From positions 237,858-301,857 of the forward strand of contig JAHDHQ010000001.1 of assembly GCA_020631235.1 (NCBI GenBank): a stretch of DNA of 64,000 nt. The letters are read 5' to 3'. Of this stretch, positions 35,105 through 43,960 are shown piece after piece. The translations under genes and the position numbers were made by a program. The stretch comes from Saprospiraceae bacterium. Its GTDB lineage: Bacteria; Bacteroidota; Bacteroidia; Chitinophagales; Saprospiraceae. The notes under the pieces were generated by a model, which ran no database searches, was not told where the DNA came from, and was given only the letters and a program-made list of their open reading frames with translations. Each line of letters opens with the position of its first letter. Position 1 is the first letter of the stretch.

Positions 35105-36079
35105 ATGGCTCGATCAAATAATAATTTAGTTGCTTTTCTTTTAATAGCAATTATAGGACTTCTAGGCTTAAGCGGATACTTATGGTATCAAAGTAGCAAG
35201 ATGTCCCAAGATTTAGAAACACAGAAAAAAGAAATTCACGATATAGAAAAAATTAATGCTGAATTAGAACAGGATTATGAAACTGCACTAAATAGTCTAG
35301 AAGAACTGCGCGGTGACAACGATGACTTAAACAATCTAATAGATAAGCAAAAGACAGAACTAGGTCAGCAAAAGAAAAAAATAAGTTCCTTACTGTACGC
35401 TCAGAAAAATTTAAATGAAGCAAAATTAGAATTAGAAAACTTAAAAACTCAAGCTTCGATTTATGTTTCTGAAGTCAAGAAACTCAGGGAAGAAAACAAT
35501 CAATTAGTTTTAGCGAATTCTACTTTAATCCAATCTAACAAAACTTTAGAAACGGCTAATGACTCTGCAAAACAGGCAATACAATTATTAGACGAAAACA
35601 ATGAACAACTCACTCAGGTAAAAGAAAAAATAACTAAAGAGAATACGATTTTGGCTCAAAAAGTAGATATTGCTGAAGCCATAAAAGTGAGTTCTATTGA
35701 TTTAAAAGGGTTTAAACTGACAAAAGATGGTAAAGAACGCAGTAAATCAAGAGCCAAAAGAATCGATAAACTAAAAACTTGTTTTGTTGCAGAATCAAAC
35801 CTCATAGCTGAAAATTCAAAAGAAACTTTTCAAGTTAGAATCATCGACCCTGCGGGAGAAACTCTGTATCTCGAAAATGCTGGCTCTGGAGAATTAACAA
35901 AAAAAATGGACGGATCGACAGTACGATACTCTGTAGAAAAAGCTATTCCTTATGATCAAGGAGATACTGAAGCATGCATCGAATTTATTCCTAATTTCGA
36001 ATTGAGCAAAGGTCTTTACAAAGTGGAAATGTACAATAAAGGATACCTTGTAGGCAAAGGGGAATACCAAATCAAATAA
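35105..36079 (+). CDS. Membrane-anchored coiled-coil protein
   Basis: The 324-residue protein has one N-terminal membrane helix (about 9-28, LVAFLLIAIIGLLGLSGYLW). A long coiled coil follows (about 32-195), rich in E, K, Q and L with heptad spacing. A beta-rich C-terminal domain (about 205-324) contains FKLTKDGKERSKSRAKRIDKLKTCFV and ends FELSKGLYKVEMYNKGYLVGKGEYQIK. No function is recognised. The VWA gene follows after 45 bp on the same strand and may be cotranscribed. Similar proteins in databases are sometimes labelled SMC-like because of the coiled coil only. Confidence 0.8.
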   Translation: MARSNNNLVAFLLIAIIGLLGLSGYLWYQSSKMSQDLETQKKEIHDIEKINAELEQDYETALNSLEELRGDNDDLNNLIDKQKTELGQQKKKISSLLYAQKNLNEAKLELENLKTQASIYVSEVKKLREENNQLVLANSTLIQSNKTLETANDSAKQAIQLLDENNEQLTQVKEKITKENTILAQKVDIAEAIKVSSIDLKGFKLTKDGKERSKSRAKRIDKLKTCFVAESNLIAENSKETFQVRIIDPAGETLYLENAGSGELTKKMDGSTVRYSVEKAIPYDQGDTEACIEFIPNFELSKGLYKVEMYNKGYLVGKGEYQIK

Positions 36080-36124
36080 AACAAAAAGAAGTAAATAGCT
36101 GTTCTATATACTTCAATTGGATAC

Positions 36125-37216
36125 ATGATTACATGGCAGTTTACTAAGTTCGAACAAACGAGTGACGAACAAAATCTTTTCGAACGTCTTTTAAAGACAT
36201 TCAAAGAGCTTTTGCTTCACAGTTCTGGCAATGTTTCAGAAGCTTTGTCTTGGATGACGCAATTAGATAAACAGTACAATATCAGTTCTGAGAACTATGG
36301 AATCGCCGATTTTATTAATGAACTCATAGATAAAGGATTTATAAAAACGGATGAAGTAGATCGAAAAGTAGACTTTATACCTACATCAAAATTGGAAATA
36401 TCGTTAAGAAAGCATGCATTAAATGACATTTTTGATCAATTAAAAAAGTCCAAGAGAGGACAACACACGACAAAACACTCAGGTAAAGGTGATGAGCACA
36501 CTTCCGATTTAAAACCATATGAATTTGGTGATCCATTGAGTAAAATATCAATGTCCGAATCACTGAAAAATGCTCAAATAAATCATGGTGTTCATCAGTT
36601 TAACCTTACTCAGGAAGACCTAGTAGTTAAAGAAACCAATTATCAAAGTCAAACCAGCACAGTATTGATGATTGACATTTCCCATTCCATGATTCTTTAT
36701 GGGGAAGACCGTATAACACCTGCTAAAAAAGTAGCCATGGCTTTATCGGAAATGATCACTACACAGTACAAAAAAGATACACTAGATATTATAGTTTTTG
36801 GAAACGATGCATGGCAGATCGAAGTCAAAGATTTGCCCTATTTGACGGTAGGTCCTTATCATACCAATACGGTAGCAGGATTGCAATTAGCCATGGATAT
36901 CCTTCGCAAAAAGCGAAATCCAAACAAACAGATCATGATGATTACTGATGGCAAACCTACCTGTATAAAAAGAGGAAAAAAATATTATAAAAACAGTTTT
37001 GGACTAGATCGGAAAATACTTTCAAGGACCTTAGCCTTAGCCGTTAAGTGTCGTAAAATGCAAATACCGATCACAACTTTCATGATAGCTAAAGATCCTT
37101 ACCTTGTTAAATTCGTAGATGACTTTACCAAAGCGAATGGAGGAAAAGCATTCTACAGTTCACTTAATGGTCTAGGTGAATTTATTTTTAAAGATTATAA
37201 GCGGGGAAAGTCATAA
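36125..37216 (+). CDS. VWA-domain protein
   Basis: The 363-residue protein has a helical N-terminal region (about 1-150) and a von Willebrand A domain (about 175-350). The metal-ion-dependent adhesion site is seen in VLMIDISHSM (DxSxS), a threonine in the TVGPYHTNTVAG stretch and MITDGKPT. No signal peptide is present, so it is probably cytoplasmic, unlike surface VWA proteins. Such proteins usually work with MoxR-type AAA+ ATPases, but none is encoded here. The upstream neighbour is the membrane coiled-coil protein, 45 bp away. Confidence 0.88.
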   Translation: MITWQFTKFEQTSDEQNLFERLLKTFKELLLHSSGNVSEALSWMTQLDKQYNISSENYGIADFINELIDKGFIKTDEVDRKVDFIPTSKLEISLRKHALNDIFDQLKKSKRGQHTTKHSGKGDEHTSDLKPYEFGDPLSKISMSESLKNAQINHGVHQFNLTQEDLVVKETNYQSQTSTVLMIDISHSMILYGEDRITPAKKVAMALSEMITTQYKKDTLDIIVFGNDAWQIEVKDLPYLTVGPYHTNTVAGLQLAMDILRKKRNPNKQIMMITDGKPTCIKRGKKYYKNSFGLDRKILSRTLALAVKCRKMQIPITTFMIAKDPYLVKFVDDFTKANGGKAFYSSLNGLGEFIFKDYKRGKS

Positions 37217-37265
37217 CTTATTTAAACTTTTTCGACATATAGTATGTTTTAAAAGTTAAAATTGA

Positions 37266-37273
37266 TATTTTTG
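37266..37273 (+). promoter_or_regulatory. Candidate -7 box for the intergenic transcript
   Basis: TATTTTTG matches TAnnTTTG exactly, downstream of the VWA stop and 71 bp before the terminator hairpin. The -33 region has no TTG; it reads TGTTTT. It would start a short transcript near 37280. Confidence 0.3.
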
Positions 37274-37279
37274 TCCCGA

Positions 37280-37372
37280 GAGACAACAAAACACAGGTTA
37301 AAGACCTAACGATATATAAAATTTTTCAATACCCTTTTTTTTAGGTAGACTCTTTAGGAGTCTGCCTTTTTT
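37280..37372 (+). ncRNA. Candidate small RNA ending in a strong terminator
   Basis: The 225-bp gap between the VWA gene and the hydrolase gene contains a promoter-like box followed about 90 bases later by an intrinsic terminator, with no frame of note between. This fits a short non-coding transcript. The alternative is that the hairpin simply ends the coiled-coil/VWA message about 130 bases after its stop. The sequence alone cannot separate these two. Confidence 0.3.
37344..37372 (+). terminator. Intrinsic terminator
   Basis: A 9-bp stem (GGTAGACTC at 37344-37352 with GAGTCTGCC at 37358-37366, one G-T pair) and a 5-base loop are followed by a run of six T. It is the strongest intrinsic terminator in this part of the window. 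Confidence 0.85.
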
Positions 37373-37441
37373 ATTTTATATAAGTCTTATCCACAACCTT
37401 TTTATGTGATACGAAGTCTTACTTTTATAAAAAATTAGCAC

Positions 37442-38410
37442 ATGGTATTGCCGAAATGTCTCCTTTATATCTTCATCTTCTCCCTAAGTTCAACGCTTTT
37501 TGCGCAGGAAAGTGTTGATGGAAATTTTGAGTTTCAATCTGATCCTGAAAAGAAATATTCCATATATGTTCCTTCGAGTTATGATGCTTCATCACCTAGT
37601 GCCATGATGCTAGGATTACACCCATTTAATACCAATAGATGGGATGCAAAATCGTGGAGAGACACGCTTATTGTATTTGCCGAAACAAATGATTTACTAT
37701 TGGTCTGTCCAGATGGAGGAGAAGATGGCAAAGTGGATGATGCCATTGATACTGCATTTACCACTGTGCTTTTAGATTCTATGAAACACTGGTATAATGT
37801 AGACGAGAATGCTATTTATGCTATGGGCTTTTCTTGGGGTGGCAAAACATGTTACACCTATGGCTTAAACCATATAAATACTTTTGCAGGTATTATGCCT
37901 ATAGGTGCAGCCATTAACGGAACAAATGAAATTGAGAATATACAGTCTGCAGCAACGAACAATCTATTTTATATAATCCATGGGTCTAATGATATTCCGA
38001 ATACAAGGTTTTATCCACTTGTAGAGCTCTTACAAAACAATGATGCTTGTGTCCAATCAACTTTGCTAGAAGGCGTTAACCATACCATCGACTTCCCCAA
38101 TCGAAATGAAATATTAAGCGATGCATATTTGTGGCTTAAAAACACCATTTGCTTGAGCCAAACTGAAAGTATTTTTTCTGAAAAATCGATTACTATTTCT
38201 CCCAACCCTGCTATAAAAGGGCAGTCTGTTAAAATAGAAAAAGGTATTTGGAAGCACTTGTATGATCAACAAGGTAAAATCATTTTAACCAATGAAAATC
38301 CTGAAGGCCAACATTTGATTATTCCAAGTTCTGTACCGGCTGGTCATTATTTACTTAGCATAACATTGGACCATCAAGAAATGGTAAAAAAGCTGATCAT
38401 CAGTCATTAA
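37442..38410 (+). CDS. Secreted alpha/beta hydrolase (esterase/PHB-depolymerase-like) with T9SS sorting domain
   Basis: The 322-residue protein has a signal peptide ending LFAQ (about 1-21). The alpha/beta hydrolase domain (about 28-240) has the nucleophile elbow GFSWGG, an aspartate in IHGSNDIPN and the histidine in EGVNHTIDFPN, a complete catalytic triad by position. The layout resembles LpqC-type esterases and polyhydroxybutyrate or feruloyl esterases. Residues from about 247 (ITISPNPAIKGQSVKI to GHYLLSITLDHQEMVKKLIISH, in pieces) form a T9SS type A sorting domain, so it is exported to the surface or medium. Substrate unknown. Its stop shares a TTAA with the convergent DUF4249 gene. Confidence 0.85.
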   Translation: MVLPKCLLYIFIFSLSSTLFAQESVDGNFEFQSDPEKKYSIYVPSSYDASSPSAMMLGLHPFNTNRWDAKSWRDTLIVFAETNDLLLVCPDGGEDGKVDDAIDTAFTTVLLDSMKHWYNVDENAIYAMGFSWGGKTCYTYGLNHINTFAGIMPIGAAINGTNEIENIQSAATNNLFYIIHGSNDIPNTRFYPLVELLQNNDACVQSTLLEGVNHTIDFPNRNEILSDAYLWLKNTICLSQTESIFSEKSITISPNPAIKGQSVKIEKGIWKHLYDQQGKIILTNENPEGQHLIIPSSVPAGHYLLSITLDHQEMVKKLIISH

Positions 38411-39291
38411 AAGATTCTAATGGAATCTTTAGCTACATTCGAAGCTGTAAATATGCCATAACCATTTTCTATGTTTTCATGCACATCGGCTGGCTCAGCA
38501 AACGGACCTTGCGAATTGTAATAGGCGTTAAGGCTTTTTTGGAACAGGAATTTATCTTTAGTTACATTTTGCAATTCTACAACAAGATTTACACTATCAA
38601 AGCTGCTATCGGTATAGTTGTAAATACTAGAAGAAATAGTTACCTCACCATCGATAAATGCTTGATCTGTGAACCCTAAAGAACCATTGATTTGGTCCAC
38701 TGTAAAATCTGGAGTTTCTAAATAATTTTTATAAGAGTAGATACCAAATGAAGTATATTCCGTGCGATATACTGAAAGTAAATAATAATTTTCTTCGTTC
38801 GGATTATCCGGAATGGTTACCGCTAATAAATCTACTTTTTCTCCATATAAATCGACCGTTCCATCAACCGTATATTCTATTTTTCCGAGATCGGGGACAC
38901 TGGGTATCGTTTGTTTAGCACTTACCGTAGCTAAGCCATCTGCACTAACTAAAAGCTCTATTTCTTCACCTGGTGCAGGATGTGTCGAAATAGTACCGTA
39001 GTATAAGCCAAAATCCTCGACGGTTTCAGCTAATATATCTGTACCATTCGACGTCAGCTGGATGGAAGCATTCGTTATAAAAGATGATTCTTCTTGCGAT
39101 AAGATGCTTTGACTTTCGTATACACCTATGATAAAATCATTAGAAGAAGGATCATAATCTGCTGATACAGCGATTCTCGGTTCATGCTCAGGAATCTCCA
39201 CATCTACCACTTGGCTAAATCTATTCTCATCACAAGAAGATAGGCTTAAGCAAATACAAGTTAATAGTGGTATATATTTTCTAATACTCAT
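38407..39291 (-). CDS. DUF4249 lipoprotein
   Basis: The 294-residue protein has a lipoprotein signal with lipobox LSSC (cysteine 20), followed by a beta-rich domain. The phrase VVDVEIPEHEPRIAVSADYD near residue 33 is the DUF4249 signature. DUF4249 lipoproteins are usually encoded next to a TonB-dependent receptor in Bacteroidota, as here with a 10-bp gap, and are presumed to sit on the outer membrane and assist the receptor. No ligand is known. It shares a 4-bp stop overlap with the hydrolase gene. Confidence 0.88.
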   Translation of the reverse strand: MSIRKYIPLLTCICLSLSSCDENRFSQVVDVEIPEHEPRIAVSADYDPSSNDFIIGVYESQSILSQEESSFITNASIQLTSNGTDILAETVEDFGLYYGTISTHPAPGEEIELLVSADGLATVSAKQTIPSVPDLGKIEYTVDGTVDLYGEKVDLLAVTIPDNPNEENYYLLSVYRTEYTSFGIYSYKNYLETPDFTVDQINGSLGFTDQAFIDGEVTISSSIYNYTDSSFDSVNLVVELQNVTKDKFLFQKSLNAYYNSQGPFAEPADVHENIENGYGIFTASNVAKDSIRIF

Positions 39292-39301
39292 AGTCTTAGC
39301 T

Positions 39302-41656
39302 TTAAAATTTTACTCCAAAAGAAATCGAAGGAATGATTGGCAAAATACTGATCTCTCTGAATACTGGCTCTGAGCCTATATAGTTTCCGTTATCATCATA
39401 AACTGCTTGAGAATCAGCAAAGGTATAATAGGGATTTCTGTGCCAGTAGGCATTATAAACGCCTAACACCCAAGAAAACTGCATGCCATTAGGTCTTGGT
39501 TTGCCTTTCCACTCAGCTCCAAGATCTAAACGATGATAATCAGACATGCGGAATCCATTCTTCTCACCAAGGGATTCTATTTGTGGTATATTAATAAACT
39601 CATCATTCAGCTGAACTATGGAATATTGGTATATAGGCAAGGAGATAGCGTTACCAGTGCCATATATCCAAGCTGCTGACAAATTCCACTTCTTTGTTAG
39701 CTGATGCGATAAAACTACCGAAACATCATGTCGGCGATCATATCTAAATGGAAATGTCTCTCCCCCATTAATCTCGTCAAAAGTCCTATTATTCCATGCG
39801 AGTGTATACCCTATCCAACCTGTCGTATTTCCTTGCTTCTTCTGCAGGAAAAATTCCAATCCATAAGACTCTCCTGAACCTTGTGTCACTTTATCTTGCC
39901 AGTCGCTATTAAAATCAAATAAGAAGGATGCACCTGGCTTAAACGAAATGACATCTTCCATTGATTTATAATAAACTTCTGTACTAACTTCGAACCCTTT
40001 TCCAAAAGATTTAGCAAATCCGGCTGCTACTTGCCATGCTCTTTGCGGTTTTATCCTTGCTGTACTCGGCACCCATAAATCGGTAGGTAGTGATAAAGCT
40101 TCACTGGTAAGTAGATTAATGTTTTGGGTCATGGTACTAAAAGATGCCTTCACTGAAGTTTTATTACTGAGTAAATACCGAATTCCCAATCTTGGCTGTA
40201 CCGAAAAATAAGTTTTGTCATCTGTGTCAAATATGGATCCGTGGACTCCAATATTTGCTTTAAAAGCCCCAAACTGCAAATCGTCTTCTATGTACAAATC
40301 ATGCTCCAAGGAGTAAAAAGGATCATCACCAAATGTAAAGGTTGTATCTAACACACTTAAATTAAAGGCAATAGCTCCAGGATCATATCTATGTCGAGTT
40401 GTCCCCGCGCCGAATCGGATGTAATGTTTCGGATTAGGTATAAAATCAAAATCTACCTTGGCGCCAAAATCTCTGATTCCTGACTGGTAGATGGCCGCAA
40501 AAGATTCGGTTTCTCCTTCAAAAGAATCTTCCTGAAAAACGTCAAAGGTGATATCATAATTTGAATAGGTTAAGGTTGTATTTGCAAAAAGTCTTGGGTT
40601 TATTTGATAATTCCAACGTAATGAGGAAATTAGATTTCCCCATTTTATTCCACCGCCAACCTTAAATTCTTCTTCACTCACTTCATTACTAAAAACATCT
40701 GAACCATTGTACAAACTCAGGTACAATCTGTGTTTATCATTAAATTTATGGTTGACTTTAGCATTTAAATCATAAAAATGTAAGCCCAACTTAAAATCCT
40801 GATCATTATTTCTATTAGCTAAGGCTATAAAGGGTTTCGCTAATAAATCAGCATAGGTTCTTCGTCCAGAAACTAAAAAAGATGTTTTCCCTTTTACTAT
40901 AGGACCTTCTAAGGTTAATTTGGAACTAATAGCTCCTATCGAGCCCTCTCCATGGAATTCTTGCATGTTTCCATCTTTCATATTAATTTCTAGAACTGAG
41001 GATAATCGACCTCCAAATCTGGCAGGGAAACCACCCTTGGTAAGGGTGACATTTTTTATGGCATCTGCATTAAACACCGAAAATATTCCCAAAACATGCG
41101 AAGCGTTATAAATAGGAACACCGTCTAATAATACTAAATTTTGATCTGGACTTCCTCCACGAACATAAAGGCCAGTTTGTCCTTCGCCACCTGACTGAAC
41201 ACCCGGTAACAATTGTAAAGCTTTCATAACATCAACCTCTCCTAACAAAGCTGGTATGCGCTTGATCTGCTCGACTGGCACTTCGATCTTACTCATTTGA
41301 GATTCTTCTTCGATGCGTTCGTATTTTTCTGCAACGATCTCTATCTCCTCCATGACACTACCTTGATTAAGCTTAAAGTTGAGCTGGGTATCTTCAGATA
41401 AACGCAGATCAAAAGACTCTGAAATATAGCCTAAATAAGAAGCAGTAATCTTAGCTTCATTTTCTTTTAAGGTAATGCTGAAAAAACCATATGTATTGCT
41501 AATTGTTCCGGCACCTGATAGTTCATCTATAACCGTAGCACCTATTAGTTTTTCTCCAGTTGCTCCATCTTCCACATAACCACTTATGGTGTTTTGTCCA
41601 ATGCCGTTTATGGTACAAAATAGTATGAAGAGGAAAGAAAATAAAAAGTTATTCAT
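39302..41656 (-). CDS. TonB-dependent receptor paired with DUF4249
   Basis: A 784-residue outer-membrane receptor. The signal peptide (1-21, ending GIGQ) is followed by a carboxypeptidase-regulatory-like domain (about 22-110, ISGYVEDGATGEKLIGATV). The plug (about 135-240) has LPGVQSGGEGQTGLYVRGG, QNLVLLDGVPIYN and GGFPARFGGRLSSVLEI. The barrel ends IPSISFGVKF with a terminal aromatic. The frame could extend to 41692, but the ATG at 41656 starts a proper signal peptide. It is followed after 10 bp by the DUF4249 lipoprotein gene and lies 62 bp downstream of purM. Confidence 0.93.
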   Translation of the reverse strand: MNNFLFSFLFILFCTINGIGQNTISGYVEDGATGEKLIGATVIDELSGAGTISNTYGFFSITLKENEAKITASYLGYISESFDLRLSEDTQLNFKLNQGSVMEEIEIVAEKYERIEEESQMSKIEVPVEQIKRIPALLGEVDVMKALQLLPGVQSGGEGQTGLYVRGGSPDQNLVLLDGVPIYNASHVLGIFSVFNADAIKNVTLTKGGFPARFGGRLSSVLEINMKDGNMQEFHGEGSIGAISSKLTLEGPIVKGKTSFLVSGRRTYADLLAKPFIALANRNNDQDFKLGLHFYDLNAKVNHKFNDKHRLYLSLYNGSDVFSNEVSEEEFKVGGGIKWGNLISSLRWNYQINPRLFANTTLTYSNYDITFDVFQEDSFEGETESFAAIYQSGIRDFGAKVDFDFIPNPKHYIRFGAGTTRHRYDPGAIAFNLSVLDTTFTFGDDPFYSLEHDLYIEDDLQFGAFKANIGVHGSIFDTDDKTYFSVQPRLGIRYLLSNKTSVKASFSTMTQNINLLTSEALSLPTDLWVPSTARIKPQRAWQVAAGFAKSFGKGFEVSTEVYYKSMEDVISFKPGASFLFDFNSDWQDKVTQGSGESYGLEFFLQKKQGNTTGWIGYTLAWNNRTFDEINGGETFPFRYDRRHDVSVVLSHQLTKKWNLSAAWIYGTGNAISLPIYQYSIVQLNDEFINIPQIESLGEKNGFRMSDYHRLDLGAEWKGKPRPNGMQFSWVLGVYNAYWHRNPYYTFADSQAVYDDNGNYIGSEPVFREISILPIIPSISFGVKF

Positions 41657-41718
41657 TGATTGACGGTTTTGCAAAGCAATATAGGAACGCAATTATCTGT
41701 GTTTTATTTCTGGATAAA

Positions 41719-42891
41719 TTAGGAATAGGAAAAAGAAGATTGATCGTGCTGAATAAGTACTTCATTAGTGACAGATTGTTCCACATGTCCAATTATTTGA
41801 GCATCTATATTAAACGATGATGCGATATCAATTAGGCTTTGTGCGGTTTCAGCATTGGTATAGATTTCTAGTCGAGTGCCCATATTAAACACTTTAAACA
41901 TTTCTTCGATGGAAGTATTTGATTCTTTCTGGATTAAATCGAATAAAGGAGGAATCGGGAGTAGGTTATTTTTAACCACCTTTTTTTGATCTAAAAAACG
42001 CAACACTTTACTATGAGCTCCTCCAGTATTATGGATGATTCCTGTGATTTCAGATTTGTGTTCTTTCATTATGGCTGCTAATAATGGCAAATAGGTCCTT
42101 GTGGGACTGAGTACTAGTTTGCCTAAATCGATGGATTCTTCGCCAATATTGATTTTCTCTGTTAATTGTTTAGAACCGCTGTATACTAGGTCCTTAGGTA
42201 CACCTGGATCATAGCTTTCTGGATATTTGTGACGATAAGAATGATGGAATACATCGTGTCTTGCGGAAGTTAATCCATTACTTCCCATACCACCGTTGTA
42301 AGCATCTTCATAGCTGGCTTTTCCCGCCGAACTAAATCCTACGACTACATTTCCGTCTTGTATATTATTAACTATTAATGCATCTTTTCTCATCCTGCCA
42401 TAAATGGTAAAACCGACATCTATGGTACGTACTATATCACCAACATCTGCTGTTTCTCCACCACCATGATGGATCTTTACACCATACTTAGCCATTAACT
42501 CAATAAAAGCTTGAGTACCATCTATCAGTTCTTTTATCACTGAAGAAGGTATTAATTGCTTATTCCGGCCGATGGTAGATGATAAAACAAAATGGTCAAG
42601 CATGCCTACACAAGCCATATCATCAAAATTCATGACTAATGCATCTTGAGCGATACCACGCCAAACGGATAAATCTCCAGTTTCCTTCCAATAAATGTAA
42701 GCTAAGCTTGGTTTTGTTCCAGCTGTATCGGCATGGATTATATTGCAATAATCAGGGTCTTGGCCTGTAAAATCAGGTAAAATTTTACAAAATGCCAAAG
42801 GGAATAAGCCTTTATCCAAATGCTTAACCGCTTCATGGACTTCGTCTTTTGATGCCGAAACACCTCTTTGAGCGTATCTATCTGTTTGCAT
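41719..42891 (-). CDS. purM: Phosphoribosylformylglycinamidine cyclo-ligase (AIR synthase)
   Basis: It converts FGAM to AIR with ATP in purine synthesis. The 390-residue length matches the Bacteroidota PurM form, longer than the 345-residue E. coli enzyme. RYAQRGVSASKDEVH opens the protein. HADTAGTKPSLAYIYW, the DDMACVG segment and the HHGGGETADVGD motif fit the AIR synthase family, with HNTGGAHSKVLRFL in the C-terminal domain. It is first in a possible purM-receptor-DUF4249 run. No purine riboswitch or operator is recognisable upstream. Confidence 0.92.
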   Translation of the reverse strand: MQTDRYAQRGVSASKDEVHEAVKHLDKGLFPLAFCKILPDFTGQDPDYCNIIHADTAGTKPSLAYIYWKETGDLSVWRGIAQDALVMNFDDMACVGMLDHFVLSSTIGRNKQLIPSSVIKELIDGTQAFIELMAKYGVKIHHGGGETADVGDIVRTIDVGFTIYGRMRKDALIVNNIQDGNVVVGFSSAGKASYEDAYNGGMGSNGLTSARHDVFHHSYRHKYPESYDPGVPKDLVYSGSKQLTEKINIGEESIDLGKLVLSPTRTYLPLLAAIMKEHKSEITGIIHNTGGAHSKVLRFLDQKKVVKNNLLPIPPLFDLIQKESNTSIEEMFKVFNMGTRLEIYTNAETAQSLIDIASSFNIDAQIIGHVEQSVTNEVLIQHDQSSFSYS

Positions 42892-43087
42892 GAAATTAAT
42901 TGTATCGCAAAAATACGTATATATATTATTCGGTTACTTGTTTATAGAAATATGATGCCTTTTATCAGACAAATTACATTGGTCAAAAAAATATAATCTA
43001 CCAAAACTGGTTAGAAGAACCAACCATAATCTTAAATCTTACGATAAACTATATATCAAGTAATTCATTAAAATTTAAAATTATATC

Positions 43088-43912
43088 ATGAAGAAATGTT
43101 TGTTTTTATTTTGTTCAATGTTGCTTAGTATTTCCATTTACGCTCAATCAGAGGTGATTCCGAAGGCCCTAAAACTAAAGAAAGTAAGTTTTGCTACCGG
43201 TGTAGACCTCGACATGGTCAATGGTCTAGACTACAACTATTTACGAAGTTCTGGCATCGGTGCTGAAGCTTCCACCATTGGTGATATTGAATTTGGAAAT
43301 TCTAGTGTTTACGGAGGAGTTTGTGAAAATCCACACATGAGGTTAGGCCTCGTCTTTGATCTTCCGAGGCAAAGTAATATGGAGTTAAATATGAATGCTG
43401 TAGGTGTTTTTAATCGAGTGGACGGAATCTATTTATTTACAGATGGTGTAAACAACGACTACTTTAATAATGACTACAACTTTGCAAGTCTAAATAGTAC
43501 CACCAACGAGGTTGCCTTTGAAACGTCCATAAAAAAGCGTGCTAATATTGGTAGATTTATGAAACTATATGCAGGTTTGGGTACAAATATTGGCTATTCT
43601 TTTGGAGGTAATTTAAGCATCAGTGGCAATACAGACCAAGCATCTGTCGATCAAAACTTCAACAGACCGATAACAGATATCGTTGCAGGCAACTCTTATG
43701 AAGAATATACCTATGATAACTTTAAGGTAAAAAATGGATTTCACCAAAGGGCTTTTGCTGAAGTAGGTGTAGGTTTTGTGTTATTTAAACGAGTCGAATT
43801 AGGTTTCGACTACCGATATGGAGTTGGTTACAGAGCATTGGTTGATGGACCTACTCGCATGACTCGATTAAGTTCCTATGGTGTAAAAGCGAGCTTTATT
43901 ATTCCCAATTGA
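43088..43912 (+). CDS. Predicted outer-membrane beta-barrel protein, unrecognised
   Basis: The 274-residue protein has a clear signal peptide (1-20, ending IYAQ). It is rich in alternating aromatic and small residues with tyrosine/phenylalanine-rich strands, such as RVELGFDYRYGVGYRALV, typical of small outer-membrane barrels. I do not recognise the family; no enzymatic motif is seen. It stands alone between divergent purM (196 bp upstream) and a convergent permease gene. A good terminator follows at 43927. Confidence 0.75.
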   Translation: MKKCLFLFCSMLLSISIYAQSEVIPKALKLKKVSFATGVDLDMVNGLDYNYLRSSGIGAEASTIGDIEFGNSSVYGGVCENPHMRLGLVFDLPRQSNMELNMNAVGVFNRVDGIYLFTDGVNNDYFNNDYNFASLNSTTNEVAFETSIKKRANIGRFMKLYAGLGTNIGYSFGGNLSISGNTDQASVDQNFNRPITDIVAGNSYEEYTYDNFKVKNGFHQRAFAEVGVGFVLFKRVELGFDYRYGVGYRALVDGPTRMTRLSSYGVKASFIIPN

Positions 43913-43926
43913 TAAAACAAAACAGC

Positions 43927-43960
43927 AGAGCCTCGAAAAATATTTGGGGCTCTTCTTTTA
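43927..43960. terminator. Bidirectional-looking terminator
   Basis: AGAGCCTC (43927-43934) pairs with GGGGCTCT (43946-43953, one G-T pair) around an AT-rich loop, followed by TCTTTTAT. Read on the minus strand the same hairpin is followed by a T-rich tract, so it can serve both the barrel gene at 43088 and the convergent permease gene, whose stop codon lies just inside it. Confidence 0.7.
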
